Counted from the first letter of the stretch, positions 27,743 to 38,010 are shown. The stretch: 64,000 nt of DNA from Sulfuritalea sp. (GCA_023229545.1 JALNZB010000015.1:1-64000); one strand, 5' to 3'. Notes: generated from the sequence alone by a model not told the origin. Made by a program: numbers and translations.

Positions 27743-27784
27743 CCGTACCGCCAGCGCCGACTTTCAAGTCGGCGCTGCTGGCGA
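27743..27784. repeat. dispersed repeat, palindromic double copy 7
   Basis: Two copies meet head to head: ccgccagcgccgactt, a TC loop, then aagtcggcgctgctggcg. The arms pair apart from a 3-base bulge. It sits six bases after dnaJ on its 3' side and may act as its transcription terminator. Confidence 0.75.
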
Positions 27785-27789
27785 GTGTA

Positions 27790-28911
27790 TCAACCGCTGA
27801 AAAACTCCTTGACGCGATCCAGCCAGCTTTGCGCGCGCGGGCTGTGGCGTTGCGCGTTGCCCTGGCTGATGGTCTCGAACTCCTGCAATAGCTCCTTCTG
27901 CCGGTCGGTGAGACTGACCGGGGTTTCCAGCACGACATGGCACAGCAGGTCGCCGTGGCTGGTGGAGCGCACGCCCTTGATGCCTTTGCCGCGCAGGCGA
28001 AAGACCTTGCCGGTCTGGGTTTCGGCCGGCACTTTGAGTTTGGCGACGCCGTCGAGCGTGGGCACCTCGATTTCGCCGCCGAGCGCCGCCGTGGCGAAGC
28101 TGACCGGCATTTCGCAATGCAGGTCGTCGTGGTCGCGCTGGAATACCGAATGGGCCTTGAGGTGGATCTGCACGTAGAGGTCGCCCGGCGGGCCGCCATT
28201 GACGCCGGGTTCGCCTTCGCCGGTGAGCCGTATCCGATCGCCTTCGTCGATCCCCGATGGAATCTTGACCGAAAGGGTCTTGTGCTGCTTGACGCGGCCC
28301 GCGCCGTGGCAGGTGCCGCAGGGATCGGCGATATAGCGGCCGGTGCCATGACACTTGGGACAGGTCTGCTGGATCGAGAAAAAGCCCTGCTGCATGCGCA
28401 CCTGGCCGTGGCCGCCGCAGGTGGGGCAGGTCTTGGGTTCGGTGCCCTTCTTGGCGCCGCTGCCGCCGCAGGTCTCGCATTCGGCCATGGTCGGGATGCG
28501 GATGCGGGTTTCGCTGCCGCGCGCCGCGTCTTCGAGGGAGACTTCGAGGTTGTAGCGCAGGTCGGCGCCGCGATAGACGTTGGAGCGTCCGCCGCCGCGC
28601 TGGCCGCCGCCGAAGATGTCGCCGAAAATATCCGAGAAGGCGTCGGCGAAGCCGCCCATGCCGGCGCCACCGGCGCCGGCTTGCTGATCGACGCCGGCAT
28701 GGCCGTACTGATCGTAGGCCGCGCGCTTCTGCGCATCGGAAAGAATTTCGTAGGCCTGCTTGGCTTCCTTGAACTGCTCTTCCGACTTGGGGTTGTCCGG
28801 ATTGCGGTCCGGATGGTGCTTCATGGCCAGCTTGCGGTAGGCCTTCTTGATGTCCTCGTCGGACGCATCGCGGTTGATGCCGAGGATTTCGTAGTAGTCG
28901 CGTTTAGCCAT
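27790..28911 (-). CDS. dnaJ: chaperone DnaJ
   Basis: Hsp40 co-chaperone that delivers clients to DnaK and stimulates its ATPase. All parts are present in 373 residues: J domain with HPD (KHHPDRNPDN), a Gly/Phe-rich stretch (residues ~75-110), four zinc-finger repeats (CETCGGSG, CPTCGGHG, CPKCHGTG, CGTCHGAG) and the C-terminal substrate domain. It lies 120 bases downstream of dnaK, and the gap contains two imperfect direct repeats. Transcription probably comes from the dnaK and grpE sigma32 promoters. Confidence 0.98.
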   Translation of the reverse strand: MAKRDYYEILGINRDASDEDIKKAYRKLAMKHHPDRNPDNPKSEEQFKEAKQAYEILSDAQKRAAYDQYGHAGVDQQAGAGGAGMGGFADAFSDIFGDIFGGGQRGGGRSNVYRGADLRYNLEVSLEDAARGSETRIRIPTMAECETCGGSGAKKGTEPKTCPTCGGHGQVRMQQGFFSIQQTCPKCHGTGRYIADPCGTCHGAGRVKQHKTLSVKIPSGIDEGDRIRLTGEGEPGVNGGPPGDLYVQIHLKAHSVFQRDHDDLHCEMPVSFATAALGGEIEVPTLDGVAKLKVPAETQTGKVFRLRGKGIKGVRSTSHGDLLCHVVLETPVSLTDRQKELLQEFETISQGNAQRHSPRAQSWLDRVKEFFSG

Positions 28912-28950
28912 GTCGATTCGCTATCTGTTCATGTAGCACAAAGGCCGAGT

Positions 28951-29031
28951 CAAGCGGCGCGCACTTTGCAAATGCGATCCGTTTGAGCCCGGCCACTTGA
29001 GAAGCGGCGCTGTTTGCAAAGGGGGTCCGCT

Positions 29032-29035
<4 letters not shown>
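28951..29035. repeat. two imperfect ~35-bp direct repeats between dnaK and dnaJ
   Basis: Copy one (28951-28987) and copy two (29001-29035) share aagcggcgc, tttgcaaa, tccg and ttt-ag in the same order and spacing. They fill most of the dnaK-dnaJ gap. Their role is unknown. Confidence 0.5.
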
Positions 29036-30981
<1,946 letters not shown>

Positions 30982-31046
30982 GTTTTTTCCTTTATGAATG
31001 TTGCCCGCCGGGATTTCCGGTTGGCGAATCTTTAAGCCTGTGCCTG

Positions 31047-31074
31047 ATATGGGGGTATTGCTCGTGGCTTCAAG
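31047..31074 (-). promoter_or_regulatory. sigma32 heat-shock promoter of dnaK
   Basis: Minus strand: -35 CTTGAA (31074-31069), 14-base spacer, -10 CCCCATAT (31054-31047), as in the sigma32 consensus. The -35 box overlaps the last codons of grpE. Confidence 0.8.
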
Positions 31075-31675
31075 CCGTTGGCGCCACTTTGGCCCTGGAA
31101 ACCACTACCAGTGCCGGACGGATCACCCGCGCGTGCAGGGCATAGCCCTTCTGCAGCACGCTGAGTACGGTGTTGGCCTCGGTCGAGTCGTCCGGCGCCT
31201 CGATCTGGCTGATGGCCTGATGCTGGTGCGGATCGAACTTTTCGCCGAGCGGGTTGATTTCGACCAGGCCCGACTTCTCGAAGGCCGCAATCAACTGCTT
31301 GAGGGTTACCTCGACGCCTGCCTTGAGGTGTTCGGCGCTCTGATTCTCGTTGGACAGAGCCGCTTCGAGGCTGTCTTTGACCGCCAGCAGTTCGCCGGAG
31401 AATTTCTCGACGGCGAATTTGCCGGCCTTGCCGATGTCTTCCTGGGCGCGCCGGCGCACGTTTTCGGTCTCGGCCTTGGCGCGCAGCCAGGCATCGTGAT
31501 GCTCGGCCGCCTTGAGTTCGGCGGCCTTGAGCATTTCTTCGAGACTCGGCATTACCTCCGGGTCAGGAGTCGGCGCTGGCGGTGCGGCGGTGTCGGGCGC
31601 CTGGCCAGACTGATCGGCATCCGGCAAGGCTTCGGCGTTGTGCGTGGCTTCGGGTTTGGCTGGTTTGTGATGCAT
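31070..31675 (-). CDS. grpE: nucleotide exchange factor GrpE
   Basis: Releases ADP from DnaK. From the ATG at 31675 (GGAG eight bases upstream) it has 201 residues: a variable N-terminus, a long coiled coil (EEMLKAAELKAAEHHDAWLR) and a beta domain (KSGLVEINPLGEKFDPHQHQ). The N-terminal tail contains TAAPPAPTPD, encoded by a copy of the dispersed repeat. The stop is 89 bases from dnaK. Confidence 0.95.
   Translation of the reverse strand: MHHKPAKPEATHNAEALPDADQSGQAPDTAAPPAPTPDPEVMPSLEEMLKAAELKAAEHHDAWLRAKAETENVRRRAQEDIGKAGKFAVEKFSGELLAVKDSLEAALSNENQSAEHLKAGVEVTLKQLIAAFEKSGLVEINPLGEKFDPHQHQAISQIEAPDDSTEANTVLSVLQKGYALHARVIRPALVVVSRAKVAPTA
31568..31590 (-). repeat. dispersed GCCGACT repeat, copy 8 (in grpE 5' part)
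   Basis: Plus strand agtcggcgctggcggtgcgg then cgg; in frame in grpE it encodes APPAPT, in the disordered N-terminal tail. Confidence 0.65.
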
Positions 31676-31703
31676 GGGTCGGGCTCCGGAAGAAACCCGG
31701 CCC

Positions 31704-31731
31704 ATATGAGGGCGAAACCCAAGGCTTCAAG
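31704..31731 (-). promoter_or_regulatory. sigma32 heat-shock promoter of grpE
   Basis: Minus strand: -35 CTTGAA (31731-31726), 13-base spacer, -10 CCCTCATAT (31712-31704). Like the dnaK promoter, the -35 box is followed by GCC, so the two share GGCTTGAAGCC. Confidence 0.75.
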
Positions 31732-31749
31732 CCCCCGTGGAAAAAAGTC

Positions 31750-33372
31750 TCAGGTGCGGAAATGCCCGACCGTACTTTGCAGATTCTCCGCCAGCGCTTC
31801 CATTTCCTGTGCCGAGGCAGCGGTTTGCTCCACGGCGCGGGCATTGTCGCGCGACATGGCGGCAATCGACTCGATGTTCTGCGCTACTTCGCCGCTGACC
31901 CGGCGCTGCTGGTCGGTGGCGCTGGCAATGGCATCCAGGCCGCGACCCACTTCGGTGACCGAGGTGCTGCCGCTCGCCAGAACTTCGGCAACGGTTTTCA
32001 CGGAACCCTGGCTGGAGGCGATGTGTTCCAAGCCGCGCTCGATGGACTTGCGGACCACCTCGGCCTGCTGTGAAAGCATGCGGGTCACCGCGTCGATCTC
32101 GCTGGCGGAGCCGCTGGATTTTTCGGCGAGTTTGCGCACTTCGTCGGCGACTACTGCGAAGCCGCGACCCTGCTCGCCAGCTCGCGCCGCTTCGATGGCG
32201 GCATTGAGCGCCAGCAGATTGGTCTGGTCGGCAATGTCCTTGACTTGGCGGGTCATGCTGGTAATCGATTCGGTACTCTTGACGAACTGGGTCACCGCTT
32301 CCGCGATCTCCTTGACCGTGTCTTCCACCTGCCCGACGTCGTCGATCAGGCGCGAGAGGCTTTGATTGCCTTCTTCGGAGCGGCGCAGGCTCTCGCGCGA
32401 TTGCTCGTGCACTTTTTCCATGCCCTTCGCAATCGATCCGATGCTTGACAGCATCTGCTCCACGGCTGTTGCCGCCGCTGCGGACTTGGCATCCTGCTGC
32501 GTCGAGCTGGCCGCAACCTGTCCGGCGCTGGCGGCCAATGTATGCGCGGCCGAAGATACCTGGCCGGCCGACTCGCCGACGTGGCGTACCAAGGCTGCGA
32601 ATTTTCCCATCATCTCGTTGAAGGCGCTCGCTGCGGCACCGATTTCGTCCTGGCTACGGACTTCGAGTCGGCGGGTCAAATCGCCTTCGCCGCTGGAAAT
32701 ATCGCGCAGGCCGCTCACCATCTTTTCCAGCGGGGTGGTGACGAAGTTGCGGATGAAGAGGTAGATGAAGGCCAGCAGCGGCAGGCTGATGGCCAGGGCG
32801 GCGAGCAGTGACTTGATGCGCTGCGCGCCGACGGCGGCATTGACCTGGTCCAGTGAAATCTTCATGCTGACCGCGCCCAGCACGGAATTTTCCGGTACCT
32901 GATGGCAGACGACGCAGTCCTTGCCCAGATAGTTTTTCATTGCCAGGGCGGGGCGCACGACGCGCAGGTACTCGCCCTTTTCATCGGACTGAACCTCGCT
33001 GAATTCCTGTCCGCTGGTTAGCACCTGCTGTTCGCTGGCGTCGAGCGCGCCCCCGTTCTTGGCGTTGCCGGGTCCGAACAGCTTGCTGACGTTCGGCCCG
33101 CGAATCACCTTGAGATCGCGAATGATCGAGAGCTGCTTGATCTGGTCGAGGAAGACATCGCGCTGGGCGACCGTGCCGGTCAGCATCATGCCGGTCAGTC
33201 CGGCCATGGTGGCTTCGTGCATCGACAGGGAAAAGCCGCGTGCTTGCTCGATGGCGGTCTGGCGATTGACGCGGCTTTCCCAGAAAATCATCGCTACGCC
33301 GGCCACCATCAGCATCAGGCAGATGGCGCCTGTCAAACGGATCCAGATATTCAGGTCAGAAATGCGCGGCAT
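31750..33372 (-). CDS. methyl-accepting chemotaxis protein with periplasmic c-type heme motif
   Basis: A 540-residue receptor with start MPRISDLNIWIRL (GGGAGG upstream). A membrane helix near 12-32 is followed by a periplasmic DUF3365/Tll0287-like domain that contains DCVVCHQVPEN, a CxxCH motif for covalent heme c, near residue 156. A second membrane helix, HAMP and a signalling domain ('DQTNLLALNAAIEAARAGEQ') complete it. Heme-c receptors of this type sense redox state or small gases such as NO or O2; which applies here is unknown. It lies upstream of grpE with no obvious regulatory link. Confidence 0.9.
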   Translation of the reverse strand: MPRISDLNIWIRLTGAICLMLMVAGVAMIFWESRVNRQTAIEQARGFSLSMHEATMAGLTGMMLTGTVAQRDVFLDQIKQLSIIRDLKVIRGPNVSKLFGPGNAKNGGALDASEQQVLTSGQEFSEVQSDEKGEYLRVVRPALAMKNYLGKDCVVCHQVPENSVLGAVSMKISLDQVNAAVGAQRIKSLLAALAISLPLLAFIYLFIRNFVTTPLEKMVSGLRDISSGEGDLTRRLEVRSQDEIGAAASAFNEMMGKFAALVRHVGESAGQVSSAAHTLAASAGQVAASSTQQDAKSAAAATAVEQMLSSIGSIAKGMEKVHEQSRESLRRSEEGNQSLSRLIDDVGQVEDTVKEIAEAVTQFVKSTESITSMTRQVKDIADQTNLLALNAAIEAARAGEQGRGFAVVADEVRKLAEKSSGSASEIDAVTRMLSQQAEVVRKSIERGLEHIASSQGSVKTVAEVLASGSTSVTEVGRGLDAIASATDQQRRVSGEVAQNIESIAAMSRDNARAVEQTAASAQEMEALAENLQSTVGHFRT

Positions 33373-33503
33373 TGAGCCTCCCTTATGCAACTCATTACTT
33401 TATACATAAAGTACATTCTATCCCATGGGGACCGGTTCGTGAGCGTCTGGCTATAACTATCGATATACCTTTTTTCAGCCTGAATGGTTACTGACAAGGA
33501 GCG

Positions 33504-34625
33504 TTAGACCGTCAGATCGATTTCCTGCACCCAGCCGGTCCGACCGTCTTCGGCAAGAAACACGCCGCTCGCCGCTATTGCACCGAGATTGCTGTTGCCT
33601 GCGCCGCGCAACTCGAAGGGGCTGGCGACACTGCCCGTGGCAATCGCACCCACATTGCGCTGGGCGAGGGTCTCCAGCGTACCGTCGCCCGTGGCATCCG
33701 GCGTCCAGATGCGTAGCGCCGTGAACGCGGTGTCGTTTTCGTCGATCCAGCCATTGTGATCGTTGTCCAGCGCCGCCAGTTCGTCGAAGCCGGAATTGGT
33801 CGCCGGGCCGAACAACTCGCTGCCCGAGTCGATCCGACCGTTGGCGTTGCGATCGATGGCCAGATAGCCGCTGCCGCCGGCCAGCAGGGCCAGATTGTCT
33901 GTGGTGCCATCGCTGTCGAGATCGAAGGCGAAGCGCTGGTCGGAAAGCTGCGCCGCCGTGCCGTCGAAGTTCAGCACCAGCGGGTCACGGCGCACGGCAT
34001 CGCCGGCGCGGAGGCTGACCGAGGTTTCCTCGCGATAGCTGCGCGTCATGGACAGATCGAGCTTGAAACTGATTTCCCTGCCATCGCTGGTCCTGATGCT
34101 TCCCTCGGCGGATACCTGGGTTTGTTCGGACTCCTGATGCACTGCGTGGTAGTCGTATTCGATGCCGAAGCCGGCGGGCCTGGCCGGGGCGGTTTGTTGC
34201 GGCGCGGCAGGGGCGGCTGCCTTGGGGTCGGTCATTGCCGGCGCGGCTTCCGCGTGCTGCAACTCCTTCGCCGAAAAAGTCCGGATCGACTGCCCGGTCA
34301 GCATCTCGATCATGGAACGGATCAGCCTCAGAATGGGGTCGTTTTCGACTGCGTCGGAGGCTTCTTCGATGGCGGTTACTTCGGGTGCCTGAGTCGGCTG
34401 AACGACCGGCGGCGCCGACAGCGAGGCCATGGCTGCCCGAAGATCCGCCGCGAGCGAAGCGCGGGCGGCGGACGATAGCGACACGGCGGAAGCTGCGGCG
34501 TTGCCGCCCGCCTCAAAGTCTGGCCGACGATTGCCTATCCAGGCGCGCAGCGACTCACTCGATTCGTCGCGCGTGGTGGCCAGATGGCTGGAGGTGAGGG
34601 AATAGCTGGCGCTGTCGATTCTCAT
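33504..34625 (-). CDS. EF-hand-like calcium-binding protein, function unknown
   Basis: A 373-residue protein with no signal peptide, start MRIDSASYSLTSSHLA (an ATG three codons upstream is possible). After an alanine-rich N-terminal third it has a beta-rich part and three Asp-rich loops: DLDSDGTTDN, DRNANGRIDSGSE and DNDHNGWIDENDT. These look like dockerin/EF-hand calcium loops, as in VCBS- or RTX-type surface proteins. It has no Cys. A role in adhesion or motility is inference; it stands alone between a chemoreceptor gene and trxC. Confidence 0.7.
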   Translation of the reverse strand: MRIDSASYSLTSSHLATTRDESSESLRAWIGNRRPDFEAGGNAAASAVSLSSAARASLAADLRAAMASLSAPPVVQPTQAPEVTAIEEASDAVENDPILRLIRSMIEMLTGQSIRTFSAKELQHAEAAPAMTDPKAAAPAAPQQTAPARPAGFGIEYDYHAVHQESEQTQVSAEGSIRTSDGREISFKLDLSMTRSYREETSVSLRAGDAVRRDPLVLNFDGTAAQLSDQRFAFDLDSDGTTDNLALLAGGSGYLAIDRNANGRIDSGSELFGPATNSGFDELAALDNDHNGWIDENDTAFTALRIWTPDATGDGTLETLAQRNVGAIATGSVASPFELRGAGNSNLGAIAASGVFLAEDGRTGWVQEIDLTV

Positions 34626-34692
34626 GATGGGCATCCCGTGGCGCCGATCAAAGGCGCCTGCCCGGAACTTAACGACGCCGCCGCGCAAAAAC

Positions 34693-35127
34693 TTAGCGCT
34701 GACTTCTGACCCAGCGGATCAGGCTGGCGGCATCCGTCGCGCCGGCTTGACGCGCGACTTCTTGGCCTTTGCGGAACAGCGCCAGCGTCGGAATCGAGCG
34801 TATGCCGAAGCGCGCCGCGAGTTGCTGTTCTTCCTCGGTGTTGACTTTCGCCAGGCGGAACTGCGGCTCCAGTTGTTTCGCGGCCTGGGCGAAGGCCGGC
34901 GCCATGCTGCGACAGGGACCGCACCAGGGCGCCCAGAAATCGACCAGCAGCGGAATGTCGGAGCGTCCGGCGTGGGCGTCGAAGTTTGCCGCGCCGAGCG
35001 CCACCGGTTCACCGACGAACAGGCGATCCTTGCACTTGCCGCAAGTGCCGCCCTCGTCAAGGCGTTCGGCGGGAAGGCGATTGGCCGCGTGGCAGTGCGG
35101 GCAGATGACGATCAACGACTCGGACAT
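34693..35127 (-). CDS. trxC: thioredoxin 2
   Basis: Disulfide reductase of 144 residues: an N-terminal zinc-binding extension with two CxxC pairs (CPHCHAAN, CGKCKDRL), then a thioredoxin fold with active site FWAPWCGPCRSMAP and the cis-proline IPTLALF. TrxC in E. coli is under OxyR; I see no such site here. It lies next to the SUF-like pair, also linked to thiol and Fe-S chemistry. Confidence 0.96.
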   Translation of the reverse strand: MSESLIVICPHCHAANRLPAERLDEGGTCGKCKDRLFVGEPVALGAANFDAHAGRSDIPLLVDFWAPWCGPCRSMAPAFAQAAKQLEPQFRLAKVNTEEEQQLAARFGIRSIPTLALFRKGQEVARQAGATDAASLIRWVRSQR

Positions 35128-35178
35128 GGCGGACTCCGTATATCAGGTGCTACCGATATAAGGATGTTGCGAGCAACT

Positions 35179-36261
35179 TCAAGTGACCGCCTCGGGCCGA
35201 TTGAACGAGCGCATCGCCGTTCCGCCAGCACCGACTGTTGTGAGGCTGCAATAAATGTCTCTCAATCCAACCGGGGTTTCGTTGTTCGGTCGCGGCATGA
35301 ATCTGACGACGCTTTCCTCTTCCCGCTGCCCCAGCAGGCCGCCGACGATCAGATCCACCGCTTGTTCAGGGGAAAGACCATGAGCCATCAGGGTTTCCAT
35401 CTGGTGGTGGTCGACGCTGCCGATGGCAGCCTCATGGGTGACTCTGGCCAGTGGATGGGTGACCCTTACGACGGGCTCGGCGCTGGCAACCGCCCGATCC
35501 TTGATGATCTCCATGCAGTCCATATGGCCGCAGGCTCCCTCCGCATTGCCTTCGGTGATGCCGATGATTTCTGCGGTGGCGTCGTCCTCGACCGCGATGC
35601 GGGTCTTGATCAGGCCACGTGCCGCGCGGCCTGCCAGAACCAGTCTTTCGCGGATGCGTATGGCGTCTGTCGCGTGACCGAACACTCGGGCCGTGAGTTC
35701 CACCTCGGCCTCTTCGTCGGCTTCCACCTCGTAGTCAATATCGAGCTTGCCGACGCGACCGGTGGTGAGCGAAAAGTCGGAACGGTAGAGCGCGTGTTTG
35801 CCGACCTTGACGGCCGTCTTGGGAGTCACCGTGACGCCGCCGTGGGGACCGTGGTAGTGAGCTTCGGTGTAGGTGAGACGAGCGCCATCGCCGATCTCGA
35901 TCCGGGCATCCATGGCATGCTCGACCTGCTCGGCATTGGGGAAGAAGCAATGGGCGACGACGTCGACGACAGCGCCTTGTTCCAGCACCAGGGTCATTTG
36001 GATGTGCTGGCATCCCATTGCGGGCAGCACGCCGAAATACAAGTGCAGCGGGTGAGTCAGGTGCACACGGCGGTTGGCACGAATGCTGGCCACGATGCCA
36101 TCGGGCGTTTCCTCGGCAACGAGTTCAAGTCCCGGCACTTGCCGCTGGCTAAGCAACCGCTGGCCGCTCGCCACCAGGTGGGCAGTCCAGGGGTCCGCCA
36201 GGATGGCACGATCGACGCCACGGCGATCCAGAACCTGCAACAGGCTGTCCAGTTCAGTCAT
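35179..36261 (-). CDS. SufB/SufD-family Fe-S scaffold protein
   Basis: A 360-residue protein of the SufBD beta-helix family, shorter than E. coli SufB or SufD. It shows 'GDGARLTYTEAHYHGPHGGV' near residue 130 and the C-terminal signature 'THPLARVTHEAAIGSVDHHQ' with SPEQAVDLIVGGLLG. Where E. coli SufB has the scaffold Cys (GDKC) this protein reads KDRAV, but a nearby CGHMDC offers other ligands. It overlaps a SufC-like ATPase gene by eight bases; no sufA, sufE, sufS or second sufBD gene is adjacent. The last residues TTVGAGGTAM come from a copy of the dispersed repeat. Confidence 0.8.
   Translation of the reverse strand: MTELDSLLQVLDRRGVDRAILADPWTAHLVASGQRLLSQRQVPGLELVAEETPDGIVASIRANRRVHLTHPLHLYFGVLPAMGCQHIQMTLVLEQGAVVDVVAHCFFPNAEQVEHAMDARIEIGDGARLTYTEAHYHGPHGGVTVTPKTAVKVGKHALYRSDFSLTTGRVGKLDIDYEVEADEEAEVELTARVFGHATDAIRIRERLVLAGRAARGLIKTRIAVEDDATAEIIGITEGNAEGACGHMDCMEIIKDRAVASAEPVVRVTHPLARVTHEAAIGSVDHHQMETLMAHGLSPEQAVDLIVGGLLGQREEESVVRFMPRPNNETPVGLRDIYCSLTTVGAGGTAMRSFNRPEAVT
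35215..35237 (+). repeat. dispersed GCCGACT repeat, copy 9 (in sufB-like 3' end)
   Basis: cgccgttccgccagcaccga then ctg: one substitution in the core (gcacc for gcgcc). Read on the minus strand it gives VGAGGTA near the SufB-like C-terminus. Confidence 0.65.
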
Positions 36262-36970
36262 GGTGACAATCCCTGTCGTCGCAGTGCCAGCACACGCGTC
36301 CCTGGTAACCTGCCGCCACCGACTCCGGATCGCCGGTGCCGACGATGTGGCCGCCGCACAGTTGCGAGGCGCGATCCGCGATGCGGGTTATCTCCTCGCG
36401 ATGGGTGATCAACAGCACCGCGCTGCCTCGCGCCTTGAAAGTGCCGATGACGCCGATGAGCTCCCGGATCGACAGCAGATCGATGCCCGAAGTGGGCTCG
36501 TCGAGGATTACCAGGCGTGGCGCCAATGCCAGCACCGAGGCCAGTTCAACACGCTTGCGCTCGTCATCGCTGAGGGTCTTGTCCACCATGCGGTTCAGGT
36601 AGTCGTTCGGCGACAATCCAACGTGGTGGAGGCAATCCTGCGCATCCGCCACGACATGACCCAGAGCCAAGTACTCGCGAACCGACAGACCCTCGTAGCG
36701 GGTGGGTTCCTGCCAAGCCAGTGAAATCCCCAGGCGCGCCCGCTCGTGCAGAGGCAGATCATCAATACGATGATGGTCAAAACGGATTTCGCCCGTCGCG
36801 GGACGATAGCCCTCGCAGCCCATGACCAGATACGCGAGGGTGCTTTTGCCCGCGCCATTGGCGCCCACCAGGGCATGAATCTCGCCTGCCGCCACATCCA
36901 GGTCAAGTCCGTCCAGCACCGACCGTGCCGGTACGTGGAAGCTCAGATGATCGATTTCGAGAAGGGCCAT
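36254..36970 (-). CDS. SufC-like ABC ATPase with Cys/His-rich tail
   Basis: A soluble ABC ATPase, 238 residues from the ATG at 36970. Walker A GANGAGKST, the signature region LSDDERKRVELA and Walker B LVILDEPTSGID match SufC, which pairs with SufB/SufD proteins during Fe-S assembly. The C-terminus CWHCDDRDCHHD is unusual: three Cys and three His in twelve residues, a possible metal or cluster site. A two-gene sufC-sufB set like this resembles the minimal SUF-like systems described in archaea and some bacteria, a lineage I infer rather than prove. Confidence 0.82.
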   Translation of the reverse strand: MALLEIDHLSFHVPARSVLDGLDLDVAAGEIHALVGANGAGKSTLAYLVMGCEGYRPATGEIRFDHHRIDDLPLHERARLGISLAWQEPTRYEGLSVREYLALGHVVADAQDCLHHVGLSPNDYLNRMVDKTLSDDERKRVELASVLALAPRLVILDEPTSGIDLLSIRELIGVIGTFKARGSAVLLITHREEITRIADRASQLCGGHIVGTGDPESVAAGYQGRVCWHCDDRDCHHD

Positions 36971-37121
36971 TCGCTGCTTTCGGCGCGGAGGTGCATCCTG
37001 CGGCACCGGTGCCCCGGATGGCCACTTGCAGTGCGCGTTGCTCCCGCGCTATGCAGCCCTCTGCAATCCGTAACTTTGGCTGATTCTGTTTGGCGGAAAC
37101 CCTGCCTTCTTTAGTTGGAGA

Positions 37122-37346
37122 TCATCCAGAGCAAGCTGTCACATCGGTTTCGGCCTGAAGCCAGTCGGACATCTCGTTGCCAGGCGCAAAACCGCGCCGT
37201 TCGGCGTGAAAATAAGCCGCTTCCGCGATCATTTGCTCGCGCGGACAATCGTCATTGCCCGATGATCGGGGCTTGCCGGATGAACGCGCCTGTTTTGCCG
37301 GTCCGGTGTCCTTGGACTTGGTTATAGGCTCGCTTTTCTTTTTCAT
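37122..37346 (-). CDS. DUF2934 small protein
   Basis: A 74-residue protein with a lysine/serine-rich N-terminus and a C-terminal DUF2934 motif (REQMIAEAAYFHAERRGF ... DWLQAE). The second of two ATGs (37346) is preferred because AGGAGG lies six bases before it. The function of this domain is unknown. The 151-base gap on its 3' side, up to the sufC-like start, holds nothing that I can name. Confidence 0.8.
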   Translation of the reverse strand: MKKKSEPITKSKDTGPAKQARSSGKPRSSGNDDCPREQMIAEAAYFHAERRGFAPGNEMSDWLQAETDVTACSG

Positions 37347-37364
37347 TGTCATCTCCTCCTGAAG

Positions 37365-37856
37365 CTAGGAACACGCCACCTCTCCCGATCGGCGCACATT
37401 AAGGAGAAATATCTCCTGACCGTCTGTCATCATCCTCGACAGTTTGACCTCGACCGCAAACCTGCATCCGTCGGCGTCTTTCGCCTCGAATTCCCGCCAT
37501 TCGTCGTCCGCGCTGAGGTGAACCAGATACCTGGCGCTGTAGCTCGGCGAACTCCCGCCCACCAGCAACCCCGCGATGAACTCTGAAATCCACCTCCCGG
37601 TCAGCCGAACCTGGCTTGCTCCGAATATGTTCTCGGCGGGCGCCCCACAACTGATGATCCGGCCCACGCGATCCAGCACCAGAGTGCCGTACTCATCCCG
37701 ATTCGCGAAATTCGCGGCGACATGAAACATGTCCTGTTTCGATCCGGCGTGCAGCGCGGCGGTTGGACTTTGTTCGATCATGAGCTGAGCACCCGGTGGC
37801 AATACGACGGAGGACTTGCCGGAACGCAAGCGAACATTGGCGCAGAACATTTCCAT
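37365..37856 (-). CDS. stand-alone PAS-domain protein
   Basis: A protein of up to 163 residues that is essentially one PAS fold (DEYGTLVLDRVGRIISCGAP, AENIFGASQ, then EWREFEAKDADGCRFAVEVKL). It has no output domain, so it may modulate a partner. The start is uncertain: ATGs at 37856, 37850 and 37781 are in frame and none has a strong ribosome site. About 60 bases upstream of the first lies a perfect 16-bp palindrome that may be an operator. The DUF2934 gene follows 18 bases downstream. Confidence 0.7.
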   Translation of the reverse strand: MEMFCANVRLRSGKSSVVLPPGAQLMIEQSPTAALHAGSKQDMFHVAANFANRDEYGTLVLDRVGRIISCGAPAENIFGASQVRLTGRWISEFIAGLLVGGSSPSYSARYLVHLSADDEWREFEAKDADGCRFAVEVKLSRMMTDGQEIFLLNVRRSGEVACS

Positions 37857-37893
37857 GCTCGAAAGGTAGGCCGATCCGGCGCCCGCGGGAATA

Positions 37894-37937
37894 CCCTCCC
37901 TGCCGTATTTTCGATACCGGTATACCGGTAGGGAGGC
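37894..37937. promoter_or_regulatory. palindromic operator-like site
   Basis: A perfect 16-bp palindrome taccggtataccggta lies at 37915-37930, and it is flanked by ccctccct (37894) and agggagg (37931-37937), which also pair. This makes three or four related half-sites upstream of the PAS gene. The cognate regulator is unknown. Confidence 0.45.
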
Positions 37938-38010
37938 CGCTACGTTCGCTCCGGAACAGGCCGCGCCGACCTTGTTTCCCCGACGGCGGATGCGTATCTG
38001 CCATTTTCAC

